Assembly (NCBI GenBank): GCA_021234155.1
Contig: JAJEKV010000017.1
Coordinates: 2,540,885 to 2,604,884 of the forward strand
DNA: 64,000 nt
Origin: Isoetes taiwanensis
Taxonomy: Eukaryota > Streptophyta > Lycopodiopsida > Isoetales > Isoetaceae
Direction of reading: 5' to 3'
The translations under genes were made by a program, and so were the position numbers. This document shows positions 9,329-20,654 of the stretch, in pieces. The notes under the pieces were generated by a model. The model did no database searches. It was not told the DNA's origin and saw only the letters and a list, made by a program, of their open reading frames with translations. How positions within the stretch are numbered: the first letter of the stretch is position 1; every line of letters starts with the position of its first letter.

Positions 9329-10926
9329 TGTGACATTCCAGCACAGTATACGATCCTAAGACGTATATTGTACTGCCTCGTCACGCGTACATGCCATCTC
9401 GATTGACGTGTACGCCGACGTGTAGCCGAGCAAGTAGCACCCTAGGGTGCAACTTGCAAGGTGTGTGCATTTAATTATGGGCACATTTGCTCATGTGCAC
9501 ACTTATCCATGTGTGTGTCAATGTGTACACATTTATCCATGTGTACACATTTATCCATGTGGATATCCTAGGCCACTTATTTAATATAAGTGGGGCCACA
9601 TCCAATTATCCCACATGCCTAGAGGGGATAATGGGAACCCTAGCCTAACCCTTTGTCTATATAGGTTAAGGAAACCCTAACTTGCCATTTTCGTTCATAG
9701 CATTTTAGGGCTCTGTTCTACTTGCTCCAGGAGTCAAACCCGCATCCCAGACTTTGTCTGAGCGAACCAGCTCGTTAGTTTCCCAATCTAGCTTCATCTT
9801 CTAGCAGCAGAGCAGGATGGTCGAGTTCAGAGCAGGAGGAGCGAGCCAAGGATCAGGTATTTAGTCAATTTAATAGCCTAAACCATCTTCCAGTCATTGA
9901 ACCGATAGGTTTAGCCTATTAAATTGCCCATATCAGCCATTTAGATCCCCAGATACCAAGCTCTAACTAAAGAACCTAACTCTATGATATAGATTAGATC
10001 TAGTTCTTTAGTTCTTCTGTGATGTATATGGATGATGTATCTCTGTGAACTCATTGTATTGGGAAGGGGGGTAGTTGATGCTCCTAGCTAGTCTCTTTAG
10101 CACTGCTTTGTAAATTAAATTTTGGTGTACAAGAGTTTTCTACGGGTTGTGGGTGAAGGGGCCGAGGCGGCTTATAAGGAGGTTTGTGTTCTAACTCATG
10201 AAGCGATCCCTACGGTGTGTAAGGTCTATCGGGGATCACAGTGGACTAGGTCTAATGGCTTGCCACTGCGTGTGGGCAAGGCATGGGCTCGACACTGCGG
10301 GGGTGATGCGTCACTCTCCATTGGGTTCAAGTCGAACAAGGGCAAAGGGGCCCTCTAGTCACCTTGAGTCGGCATGTAGATCTGCGGAGGGAGTGATCCC
10401 TACCGCCCCATCGAACCGGGAGATGCAACCCGAGAATAGCCCCTTTGGCTATCGTCTGGCGGGCTCACTGATCGAGGTCCCAACACTTTTCAACCTACTG
10501 CGCAAAGTGTGCACAGGGGAGGGGCGGATGGAGTGGACTACCCTAAGCCATGTTCTTATGCCGCCCAAATCCATTTGCCATGAATTACATGCGCAATGAC
10601 CTCTCGAGTCCCAAGCCGCCTACCATTCCCTATGAGTCCGAGCCTTGGGTAGAATCCCTATGTGATGTGCCGATCTTTGTCTATGCAGATATGTGGTGAG
10701 CCATCCTTCGAGATGGTCATGATGTGCTTTGATGTGTATGTACTTACATATGTTTACGCTTCGCAGCTAGGTAGGCCCCGGAGGGAGAGCGGGGGTAAAT
10801 GACACCTTCATTCTTCCCTTCGGATTGCGGTGATGTGTAGAGGGCCTTGTATCGTGGAGCTGGTATAGGGGATGAACTCTTGTTTGTATACGATGAGTGC
10901 ACCGTATATGAGTAGGGGACGTCACA
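9329..10926 (+). repeat. 5' LTR of the large element
   Basis: 1,598 bp. Contains a tandem GTGTACACATTTATCCAT pair near 9515-9555 and a TATA-like TCTATATAGG at 9656. It aligns along its length with 30424-36183 once the LINE is removed, and its last ~600 bp align with the diverged LTR at 54330-55242. Confidence 0.9.
9656..9665 (+). promoter_or_regulatory. Candidate TATA box of the LTR promoter
   Basis: TCTATATAGG, about 330 bp into the LTR. It is identical in the 3' LTR (around 34905). Transcription from here would define the U3/R boundary. No experimental support is available in sequence. Confidence 0.4.
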
Positions 10927-10927
10927 G

Positions 10928-10940
10928 TGGTATCAGAGCA
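10928..10940 (+). other. Primer-binding site (initiator tRNA-Met)
   Basis: TGGTATCAGAGCA begins one base after the 5' LTR end. It is the standard complement of the plant initiator tRNA-Met 3' end. Confidence 0.85.
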
Positions 10941-13900
10941 ATGTTCTTGGAGACCAAGAGCAAAGCACTGGCCATGCTCCCAGTAGTACTAACTTGATAG
11001 GATCCTCAAACCTCGAAAAAGTGGGAAGATTTTTTCTCATTTTTTGTAGTATATGCTAAGCTAGTAACAGTTAGGCGAATTAGAACATAAAAAGACTAAA
11101 AACAGTGAGACATTGGACCATAAACACCTTAGAACTTGATGAATTTTAATAAGGTAACATGCTAGATCGAGTTTTAAGGTAAGAATTAGTTAGATTTGTA
11201 TATTAGACCCAAGAAGTGTACAAGTAGATAGAGCGAGAGATATAAGAAGAGGAGAGGGCAGAACGAGACCAGGAGACCAAGGTTCAAGAAGCAACAGAGC
11301 AAAAACTAGTGCAGCATTTTGAAGATTCGACAGCCTGCACAGTTCATGCGAAGAGGGTGACACTAATGAAGAAGGGCATGCAACTTGCCAGCTACATCAA
11401 GGGTAAATGATGGAAAATTTTTGTTAATATAAAGAGTTTTGGACTAAGTAATGTGTGTAATCTTACTTAATTAAGTTGAGTTAGTAAGTTCCAGCTTTTG
11501 TTTTAGTCAAAACAGACATTTTAGACCAATTTGAGAGGATGTCTCACACGTCGCGCCAGGAGCAAAAATGAAACTCTCATTTTTTATCTTGGCGCAATGT
11601 GTGACCTTCATACCTAAACTAGTCCTAAACTAGACCAAAACACCTCCAAATCGACCAAGTAAGGGGTCAATTCTGCCTAACTCGATGAGTTTAGCATGAT
11701 TAGATCCTCATATCACCCAAATTGAACAAGTTTAACCCAATTAGAGTCGATGTCTCACACGTCGTGCCAGGAGCAAAAATGAAACTCCCATTTTTTATCT
11801 GGGCGCAATGTATGAGACCTCCAAACTTTGAACCTCCATAACTTGAGCTACAAAGCTCCAAATCACCTGAAATTTGTTGCAATAGAACCGTTAGACAGCC
11901 TAGAATCTATTTATGACTTTAAATTAGGCTAAAAATGTCAAATCCCAGCTCAAAATGACCAAAATTGCTCAAACCCTTGAATTGTTTTTCCAAACTGTGG
12001 TTCGTTTGTAAATAGAAGCATAACCCATTAGTACCTCGCAAGTATTGCTCTCGGCTCGAAGCTGATGCCTTACTCCTAGATAGAAGTGCTCAGGAACACC
12101 CCGTTGTTATAGTCATCTAGACCTCAGCATAGCAACCCAAGTTCAACTGTTTGTACATCACCTCTGCTCATGCCAAAGGCATAAACCTTGACCTAATTCT
12201 GTGTCCTTCTAATAGAGTTTGACTTGTATAGCCGCCACATTGACACTCCCTATTGCCAGGATACCTAGAAGGGAGCTAGAGTCTAGAGCTGCCCAAGTCA
12301 CTCCATGTGTAGAGATTGGACCCCCTCCCCCAAACCAACTTTGCTAGGACCTCTGAGTATGCCTCAAACATCATGAAGGCTTTGCAAAACAAACCTCATT
12401 TCATGCCATTCCACACGCCCTAATGTCCATAGACTTGTAGATTATAGATATGTCTCCAAGAATCTTTGCTCAAGCCATCTTGCTTGCTTATAGAGCCCGT
12501 GAATGTTGTAGGAGAGCCCTTCAAGTAGACTCTTAGACTCTAGAATATACGGCGTTGCTTTAAGTACATGGCGAGCCACGAGAAGAGCTAGAGGCGCAAC
12601 TTCTTGAAGACATCAAGGTTCCGGCCGATGTACTGCATTGCATAAGGAGAGAGGAGACCGAAAAGGCAGACCAAGAGAGGGAAGCACAACGGCAAACACC
12701 TCAACCGGCAAACGAGTAGAGCAGGGGACACCACCTACCTATCATCAATCTTCATCAAATGGGAAGAATATTTGGTAACCAACGGCATCAAGAATTTTCT
12801 AGATAACCTCCCGACTACCACGTCCACGAGGTCACATCAGAAAGAGGATCTCGACGCCTTCACCAACTCGACGCACATGAGTTTCAAATGGAAGAACGCA
12901 AAGGCGAAAAATAGAGATGCAGGAGTGTATAGAAAACCGGAGGGAAGACAACCACGACCTTGCAGCCCGGCAGAGCTCGCTTTTAATGTCATGCAACGTC
13001 AACAAAAGGAGCAACCAAGCTAGGCAACCACAAAACACCTAAGGCTGACCCGGGCGAGCTTCCAGTTCCCTTGCACCAGCAGGAGAACTTTCATCGGTTC
13101 CAAAAAGTAGGAGGCCATGAGGGGGAGGAGACGCATGTCAGGGAAGGAACATCCCCGACTTGAAGGCCTATATCAGCATTAGGGGCAAGATCAAGGAGGA
13201 GAATATTCCGCTCGAACAAGAATTCCGGACCCAGAAACACATAGAAACCAAAGGAAGGACGACTTTACTATGTCAGCCAAGGAGTGCGAGACTCAAATGG
13301 ATAGGACCCAAAGGACGGAGGAGACGACCTAGCCAGCAAGTACAAATCATGCAAAGGCGAACAGAAGGAGCTATGGTAGGTGCAATGGAGATTACCACAC
13401 TTCCAGGCACAGGAGAGGCACCTTGGAATGAAGCAAAGCCCAAGCAACAGGAGTCGCACTCAGAAATTCAACCTGCGGAGGAATGACAATGCCTACCTAC
13501 CGACCACGATCTCAGAGCTTCGAAGACATTCAAGAATGCCTGACTGCAACAGCCAGGTGATCCTACTCAAGCGATCAACTGCACCGCACATCGGCCACCC
13601 TGCAACGACACACCGCACGTAGGGACGTTTAGCGATCACCGCATTCCTTACGACGGATATACACATTAAGGAGGAGCATCTTTTTCAAGGGATCACATCG
13701 ACGAACACTCTTCGCAACTTGGGGTGACGAGGGGGATCAAACATGAAGCTCAACAATAGTAGCAACATCTCAAGGAATCCCGGAGTCAACCAGAACGAAG
13801 AAGATGCAGCAAAACCGAAGGATCAAACGCGATAGGAGGAGGGGAAACCCTAAAGGAGTATAAACATTTAGGTAGATCTTCGTAGTTGTTTTGGAAAAGT

Positions 13901-14117
13901 GGATGAATTAAAATCCCAATGTAAATGCGTATATGTCTATTGTATATCTCGGGCGTTCACATATATAGTGGAGAAACATGAGTTTAGAGTCATGTTTTAC
14001 GGATTTAGCGCTTAGATCAGGAAGCTCCTTAACTTCGACTACCAAAGGAGGAAGCAAGGAAGCACAACTATAGCCCAAGATCAAATGGAAGAGCAAGTAC
14101 AAGGGAGAAATGACCAG
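10941..14117. other. Internal region of the large LTR element, first segment
   Basis: No gag or pol domain was recognised. Several short open frames (for example 12772-13023 and 13160-13486, plus strand) are rich in Arg, Gln and Lys but lack zinc knuckles or catalytic motifs. They could be decayed gag or chance. A duplicated hairpin lies at 11541-11818. The gypsy element interrupts this segment. Confidence 0.5.
11541..11818. repeat. Duplicated hairpin in the retrotransposon leader
   Basis: A ~66-bp unit occurs at 11541-11606 and 11752-11818 (period 211). Each begins GTCTCACACGTCG(C/T)GCCAG and ends with a near reverse complement (TTGGCGCAATGTGTGAC and CTGGGCGCAATGTATGAGAC). The loop AGCAAAAATGAAACTC is common to both. 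Stems are imperfect but conserved in both copies. Their position between the primer-binding site and any possible ORF is where packaging or dimerisation signals lie in other LTR elements. Confidence 0.65.
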
Positions 14118-14122
14118 AGCCC

Positions 14123-14341
14123 TGTTGCCCCTTTTTGGGCAACATGGACCAGCATGATATTTAGAGTTTCAAGATTGGAAGATACTTGTCAAAGTTTGGA
14201 AGACTTGTGGTTTCTTTTGAGGTTTCATCTTAAGTTACTTTCTCATCACTCATATGGTAAGAGTTAGTGCTATTTTGATCCTGCTAGAGTTTGGAAGAAA
14301 TTGGTTCAAGTTTGGAAGACCCTTGGGATCTTGGTTGTATA
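14123..14341 (+). repeat. Truncated 5' LTR of the gypsy element
   Basis: Matches 18177-18394 with only a few differences, starting with the short stem TGTTGCC...GGGCAACA. Similarity stops at GGTTGTATA, where internal pol sequence begins. Confidence 0.88.
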
Positions 14342-14372
14342 GGGCCATGAGGTCTCTGCCCAGGGTCTTCAA

Positions 14373-15113
14373 GTGGCTGAAGAGAAAGTTATTGCCTTGA
14401 AGAAGCTTCAGACCCCTAAGACACTCAGAGATGTCAAAGAATTTATGGGGATGACTTCTTTTTTGAGAATTTATGTGCCTAATTTCTCTCACCATGTTAG
14501 TCCTATCTCCAAACTAACCAGAGTAGGCCATGTTAGTAAGAAAGAAAGTAAATACAAAACTATTGTTTGGACTGATGAATGTGAGAAGGCCTTTGTGCAG
14601 ATTATAGAAGCTATTTGCCATGCCACTCGGTTGAAAGCTCCAGATCTCTCATTGCCATTCACAATCTATATTACTGTTACTAAAAAAGCTGTTGGGATTG
14701 CTATTTTGCAGGAAAAACACCCCATTGCTTTTGCAAGTAAACAATGGTCTCAAACTGAGGAGAGATATCCTAAGATAGAGAGAAGTGCTGCTGCTCTTAT
14801 TTTTTTAATAGAAAGGCAAGGACATCTTCTACAAAAATCCCAAGCTACTGTTTATATGCAGCAGAATCCCATGCCTTTTTTGTATGGTAAGAAGTTGGAA
14901 AAACCCAAGCTTCATAGGTGGGCTTGTAGGCTCCAGTCATATGATTTAAAGGTTAAGGTTATCCATGTGGTGAATAACCCGAGCTTGTATTTACCTTTGC
15001 CTATTTTGAGCATGAAGAAGTTGTACAAGAAGAAGGGGAGATGGCTAATCTTGTGGCAAATGAGCAAGATCTTTCGGTGTAAACAAGGTTCATGGTTGGC
15101 AGCAACCTATTAG
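14373..15113 (+). pseudogene. Gypsy pol fragment: RT connection and RNase H
   Basis: A 246-codon frame. Residues ~11-50 (TPKTLRDVKEFMGMTSFLR, followed by NFSHHVSPISKLT) match the end of gypsy reverse transcriptase. The following region, including AVGIAILQEKHPIAFASKQ and ERYPKIERSA, matches the RNase H domain of Ty3/gypsy elements. The polymerase active site (YxDD) is upstream of the deletion and absent. The frame ends prematurely at 15113 in place of continuing to integrase. Confidence 0.82.
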
Positions 15114-15281
15114 AAAATTCCTCCAATATCAAGAGATACCTTCTGAACTTTCTAAAGGTCAAGCTTACAAGTTTAGGCTAAAATGTTTAACTTACACCTT
15201 GATTGGAGATATTTTGTGCAAGGTAAACAGGGATGGAGTTCTTTTAAGATGTGTTGATGAAGAGGAGGCTCATTTTAGTGC

Positions 15282-16395
15282 TTGGCCGAGAATCATAAAG
15301 GTGTTTGTGGTGGCCATTTTGCGCAGATACAACCGCAAAAAAAAATATTAAGGTCTGGTTATTTCTGGCCTCATTTATTTAGAGATTGCTATGATGTCAT
15401 AAAAACTTGCCACCAATGCCAGATTTTTGGTAAGAAAATTTTGCATCCTGCCCCTCTTACTGGAATTGTGTCCCCAGGCCCATTTCAAGTTTGGGGGCTA
15501 GATTATGTTGGCCCTATAAATCCCTCATCTTCGCTTTCAAAGATGAATACATTGTTGTGGCTCTGATTTATTTACCAAATGGTGAAGCGGCACCCTTGAG
15601 AAAAGCAAATGCATATACATCGCTAGGTTTTTGCATGAAAACATTTGTTCTAGATTTGGGATCCCTTTCAAAATTTTGACTGATAGAGGCTCTACTTTTA
15701 TTAATGAGGTTATTCAAATTCTTGTCTCAAGCCTCAAGATCAGACATGTGAAAAGCTCAGCCTATTACCCTCAAGGAAATGGTCAAGTCGAGTCCACTAA
15801 CAAAGTGCTTAAGGGTATTTTTACGAAAAACAGTTTGCCAAAACCAAAAGATTGGCATTTGAAATTATATGATGCTCTTTGGGCTCATAGAATCACTGCT
15901 AAAACTGCCACTAATGCTTCTCCCTTCAGTTTGGTTTATGGTGTTGAAGCAGTTATTCCTGTTGAGTTGGAGATCCCCTCTTTGAGGATGGCACTCAAGT
16001 TGGATTTGGAGTTTACTGAGGCATTACAACACGTGTATGAGGTTTTACTAAAGTTGGATGAGGATAGATTTGGTGCGAGAAAACTTCAATCTACTTAAGA
16101 AGGCTAGGAGTGCAGCAGACTTTTAAAGCGACTCCACAAGCTCGAGGATAAATTTGCTCCATTGGAACTCGTGCTCAAATGGGATGCTGCAAATGAAGGT
16201 AAGTTGTCTAAATTTGAAAATCCTTGGGAAGGCCCTTACCAGATTGTAAGAGAAGCTGGCTGTTCATCTTATTGGCTTAAGGATCTCAAAACAGGTTTGG
16301 AATTACCCAATCCTACAAATATTCAGCATTTGAAAAGATATTGGCCTCAACATGCATGTTTAGGCCTTTTGCTCCTATATGAACATCTATTTTAA
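15282..16395 (+). pseudogene. Gypsy integrase, broken into three frames
   Basis: The first block (15282-15566) contains the zinc-binding part (GGHFA...CHQCQ) and the first catalytic Asp in WGLDYVGPI. The second block (15631-16098) has the second Asp in ILTDRGSTF and the Glu in YYPQGNGQVESTNK. The third block (16162-16395) carries the C-terminal GPY/F-type module (WEGPYQIV...YWLKDL). Frame changes fall near 15560-15630 and near 16098. All catalytic residues remain, but no continuous protein can be made. Integrase lies downstream of RNase H, the Ty3/gypsy order. Confidence 0.85.
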
Positions 16396-16990
16396 CTTAA
16401 AAGTAGGTTAATTCTTTGTTGGAAGTTGGAGATTTAAAATTCTTTTGATTGATTTTGTTTATTTCCTTGAGGCTTAAGCTGTAGATTTTGGTTGGTTGGA
16501 ATTGCTAAATTGTTTCTGATTAGTTGTATTCAAGTTTCTTTATACTTGTGCCATCAAGACCATTTTTCCTTTGAGGTGAACTAATTGTGTGTTACGTTTT
16601 GAAGCGTAAATATTTTTCAAGATCAGACATTTTCAAAAAGAGCAAGAGAAAATTCTATTCATCAAAAAAGGTACACAAGTTACAAAAGAGAGGATCCTCT
16701 CATAGAAAACCAATGCTATCAGCATTTCCTGAAGGGATAGTAGGAATCTTGTCTGAAGGAGATCCATCTGCAGCATCTAAGAGACTGTTATATCTGGTAA
16801 AAAAATTGTCCATGGTACCAAACACATAATGATCTTCACTCCAGAGATTCTCTTTCATGAGTTTAAAATGCCCCTCTTTTATCATAAGCAGCATCAGGGA
16901 ACCGTAGCTATCTCCGCCAAAGACATCCCGTGAGAATAGTATAACTATGCGTACACATCAAATTGAGCATCCTGTCACTCATGGTCATAT

Positions 16991-17443
16991 TTACATAAAA
17001 ATAATGCATGTGCAGCATTTGGATGCATTCTCTTGTAAAGATTCCGCCCAAAGAACTTTTGTGTCCCGATATTCATGTATCATTAGTTTTTCCTGATAGG
17101 TTTTCTGCCCAAGAAAGCACTCCATTGCAAGGTGCTCATGGTTCATATCTTCTTTGAAGAGGTCTTTTTCAGAATCACGGAAGTTGGTGTCAAAATCCTT
17201 ACTTTCTAATATACACTGTCTCAGATAAGCATGTGCACTGAGTAAATTCTCACGAGGAAGAGGATCTTCAATTATTAAGATGTTGTCCCATTCTGCATCT
17301 GTATGTACTTCTTGCACAGGTCTGATCACACCATAGGGAATTGGTACACCTGTAACTGGATCAATCTCAGGAAGTACTCCTCGATTGTTCGGGTCAGCTG
17401 TTACATTATCCCAGACGGGTGTAAGGTAAGAAAAAGGAGCCAT
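16991..17443 (-). CDS. Unidentified antisense ORF between integrase and 3' LTR of the gypsy element
   Basis: A 150-residue frame on the strand opposite to gypsy pol. The ATG at 17443 is preceded by a CT-rich, leader-like sequence. The protein begins MAPFSYLTPVWDNV and contains PEIDPVTGVPIPYGVIRPVQ and a C-terminal acidic/helical half. I do not recognise the family. A second minus-strand open frame directly downstream (from about 16940 to 16700, including FGGDSYGSLMLLMIKEGHF and SEDHYVFGTMDNFF) may be a second exon or a frameshifted continuation. A 60-70-nt AT-rich gap separates the two. Antisense extra ORFs at this position are known in some plant gypsy lineages (Tat/Ogre-like), and captured host gene fragments also occur. 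Either is possible. Confidence 0.45.
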   Translation of the reverse strand: MAPFSYLTPVWDNVTADPNNRGVLPEIDPVTGVPIPYGVIRPVQEVHTDAEWDNILIIEDPLPRENLLSAHAYLRQCILESKDFDTNFRDSEKDLFKEDMNHEHLAMECFLGQKTYQEKLMIHEYRDTKVLWAESLQENASKCCTCIIFM

Positions 17444-18165
17444 GATCAGCAAGAAAATTCGAGTTTTCTGAGCACGAGCAGAGGGGAGCAGATTAGGGTT
17501 CGATCTCGATGGTTTGAATTTTCTGAAGGGTTGAATTTTTAGTATGAAATAAGTTCAATGGTTTGGGTCAATTTTTTTGAGTATTAAAGGTTTAGATAAA
17601 TATGGTAGAGATTTGCTATGCTTTAACAAGTTGAATGTAGTCCTTGCAGGTCCAATTGCTCATCACCTTCATTTGTCTTAAGTTGACCTCTCTCCATCTA
17701 GCCCTTGCTTCCATATGAAATTTTAAGAGTGCTAATCCTACATTGTTACTCATCTTTTTATTTGGCACTCATGCTAACATGCTTTTATTGCCATATGCAG
17801 GTTCACCTGTTTTGAATTCTCACTTGTCTTGAATTGACCTGCCTTCCATCTAGCTTTTGCTTCCATATGCTATTCTAAGAGTGTTAACCCTATATTGCTA
17901 CTCATTTTTTGGCACTCATGCTAATTTGATTATCATTGTCATATGCAGGTTCATCCATTTCTTCTCCATATTCACCTGTCTTGAGTTGTCCTACCCTCCA
18001 TCGATCTTATTTTTCATCACTCTTTCCATACCTTATACTGCATCTCATATTTCCCACCACTCACAGAGTAGTTCCATTCCTTCCACCACTTGTTGATATT
18101 TTGAAGACCTTCAGTTGGCATTTTTTTTCCTTTGAGGCTGAGGGGACCAGCCTCATTCTTTCCTT
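17444..18165. other. Gypsy 3' internal untranslated region
   Basis: AT-rich. It contains imperfect ~110-bp direct repeats between 17640 and 17960 (shared CTTGAATTGACCT and CCATATGCAGGTTCA motifs). No coding sequence was recognised. Confidence 0.5.
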
Positions 18166-18176
18166 TTTTGAGGAGA
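18166..18176 (+). other. Polypurine tract of the gypsy element
   Basis: The purine-rich TTGAGGAGA lies directly before the 3' LTR start. This is the expected plus-strand priming site. Confidence 0.5.
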
Positions 18177-20649
18177 TGTTGCCTTTTTGGGCAACATGGA
18201 CCAAAGATGATATTTAGAGTTTCAAGATTGGAAGATACTTGTCAAAGTTTGGAAGACTTGTGGTTTCTTTTGAGGTTTCATCTTAAGTTACTTTCTCATC
18301 ACTCATATGGTAAGGAGTTAGTGCTATTTTGATCCTGCTAGAGTTTGGAAGAAATTGGTTCAAGTTTGGAAGACCCTTGGGATCTTGGTTGTATAGCCTA
18401 ATTCTTTCCTTTGAGGAAGTTTTCTAGTTACATTCTTATTTCTTGAAGACCGGGCAAAGAATATTGCAAGCTATACAAGGAGTCATTACCATGTTGCTCA
18501 TATTCACTCATATGAAACTAAATGGAGTTGCACCCATGATTTGGAAGTCACACATATGAAGATGCACTTAGAAGTGGAATTGCTCTTATTTTGGCCTTGA
18601 AGATTGGAAGACCTTTTTAGAAGTTTGGAAGACCCTAGGGCCTTGAGCAAAGTTATGTTCATCATAAGGTATGATTTGAGCTTTTGAGATATGATCATGT
18701 GCTGTGGGTTCCAGCCTTCATCCATTTCATCCATCCTACATCCACCTTCCTTTCATTTTTTTTATATACCTCATTTTCACCCTGTCATGCCTTCTTTCAT
18801 TACTTCACTACCTATATTTTATTGGCCTCACCTCCACTTGTGAATTGCTCTCAAGAGATCATGAAAAAACTCAAGAGCAAAGAAGCTTGAATTTTACCTT
18901 CATTCTATCACCCTAAATCCTACCATAGCCTTTTTTTTCCTATTTTTCCACCCTTTTCCTATGATTTTTCACCATTTCCAAGGTTGAAAATTCATTGACC
19001 ATGGTCAAAATGGCCAAAATTTCAAGTATCTCAATTTGACCTGAAAACACTCTAGATTTGAAGCTTGGCAAAAATAGCTAGATTGGCCTTTTCAAAATTC
19101 AAAAAAGACCATGGGAAACCCCTCAAATATCATTTCTTGGGATGCGTGAAAAAAAAAAAAAAAAAAAAAAAACCTATTCTAGCCTATCTACCCTATTTTC
19201 TAATTTCCACGTCAGCCTTAAATTCCACCTCAGCCCCCCATTTCCACGTGGCAGCAGGGCAGGGGCCTCCAGAACACGAGCTGGCACAACCCCCTCTGCG
19301 TGGCACGTTTTTCAGAAGGCCACGTTGGACTGGTCCTTTTATACCTTAAGCTTCCAGACTAAAAAATGCCTGTGGGATATATCGAGCTTAAGAATTTTCT
19401 GAAGAACCCTAAAAAATCTGAGACATTGCTAAATCTGGCTGATTGGTGCCCTTTTTTGATTGGATCCCGCCCTTTTCCTCCCGATTTATCCTCCTAGACC
19501 TTTTCCGAAACCCCTGGAACCCTTTGTGGCACTTGATTGATAGAAACTTGCTCAGATTAGGCCGGAAATCATTGAACCGAGCTGGTTTTTGGGAAGGACA
19601 GTTTTTAATCTGGGAATACAGATCATTTTTTACCCCCTGAGATATACCTCCGTGATCCGGGCGATTTCTATATTCGATATTCTCTTGATCCGTTTCTACC
19701 TCAAATTCTCGCTAATCCTCGCCGAGATTGAAGATTGACTGTATTTTGATTGAAGACCGACTCTGTTGTGACTTATTTGACATCAAAACTCCTACTGCTA
19801 CTCAAATTATCTTATTATTTTCTCTTTCTGATAATTTTTGGGTTTTCAGAAGTTGACAATGCCTTGGGATCTGTTCTCAAGCATTATCCTGGGTATTACT
19901 TGCTGAGAATTCTAAACTCCTGTGATATCTTATGATTTGAATGCATATTCATTGCCTGGACAAATAGTGTTTCCATCTTCTTTTGTTTCAAGTTGTTCTG
20001 CCTGTCTAAACTAATAGAAACCAGATATTTAAAGTAGAATCCAAATTAAATAGTCGTGTCCCATTCTTTAAAAGGTTTGAGTATTGCTTATATGTAAAGA
20101 AAACAAAGAAAAATAGTTTTTCCATAAGCTTGTCATAAACCTGTGATGTAAATCGAGACTTTGGCCCATCTCAGTAAATATCATAGTGTTTGCTTGTCAA
20201 GAAAACCTTATGCACATGATCTAGAGTTTATTTTGAAGCTGTTTATACAAATTCCAACTCAAGATTCATCACCAAACTATATTTGCAAATTTTGGCTCTC
20301 TGTTTTGGCATTGACCAATTTTTTACTGAACTTTGACATAGATTTTCTTGGCCTTCCTCTATCCAAATCGAAGTCAGGACTTTCACCATAGCTTCCTCCA
20401 CTTGTCTATAAACCATACCAAAAATCAAAACTCAAAAATCTTAAAGGGTGTGACTGCTAAACTGATTTTTGTTCTGACAGTTTTTTTTGCTTCAGGGACT
20501 GTAGTGATTTTGAGAAATCTAGCATTTCAAATTGAGTTCTTTTGCTTTATATGATCGAGGATTGATCACCCTAAGTGATCTGGAGGTCCTGACCAGTTTG
20601 TTTGCACTTCCCTTGAGGTTAGACTAAAATTCCAGGTTTTAGGCTAACA
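18177..20649 (+). repeat. 3' LTR of the gypsy element
   Basis: 2,473 bp, beginning TGTTGCC and ending GGCTAACA, followed by the AGCCC duplication. It contains an A-tract near 19150 and no recognised ORF. Only its first ~218 bp have a partner in the window. Confidence 0.85.
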
Positions 20650-20654
20650 AGCCC

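Larger units (their letters stand above)
14123..20649 (+). mobile_element. Ty3/gypsy LTR retrotransposon, internally deleted, nested in the large element
   Basis: The ends are TGTTGCCC and GGCTAACA. Both sides carry AGCCC (14118-14122 and 20650-20654), defining the 6.5-kb insertion. The 5' LTR is cut after ~219 bp and is joined directly to the connection/RNase H part of pol. The rest of the 5' LTR, the primer-binding site, gag, protease and most of reverse transcriptase are therefore missing. The 3' LTR (18177-20649) is intact at ~2.47 kb. The deletion probably happened after insertion, since both target duplications remain. Confidence 0.88.

Noticed and set aside
12772-13622. Short Arg/Gln-rich plus-strand frames as a possible gag
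   Set aside because: No zinc knuckle, capsid-like pattern or continuity; could equally be non-coding.
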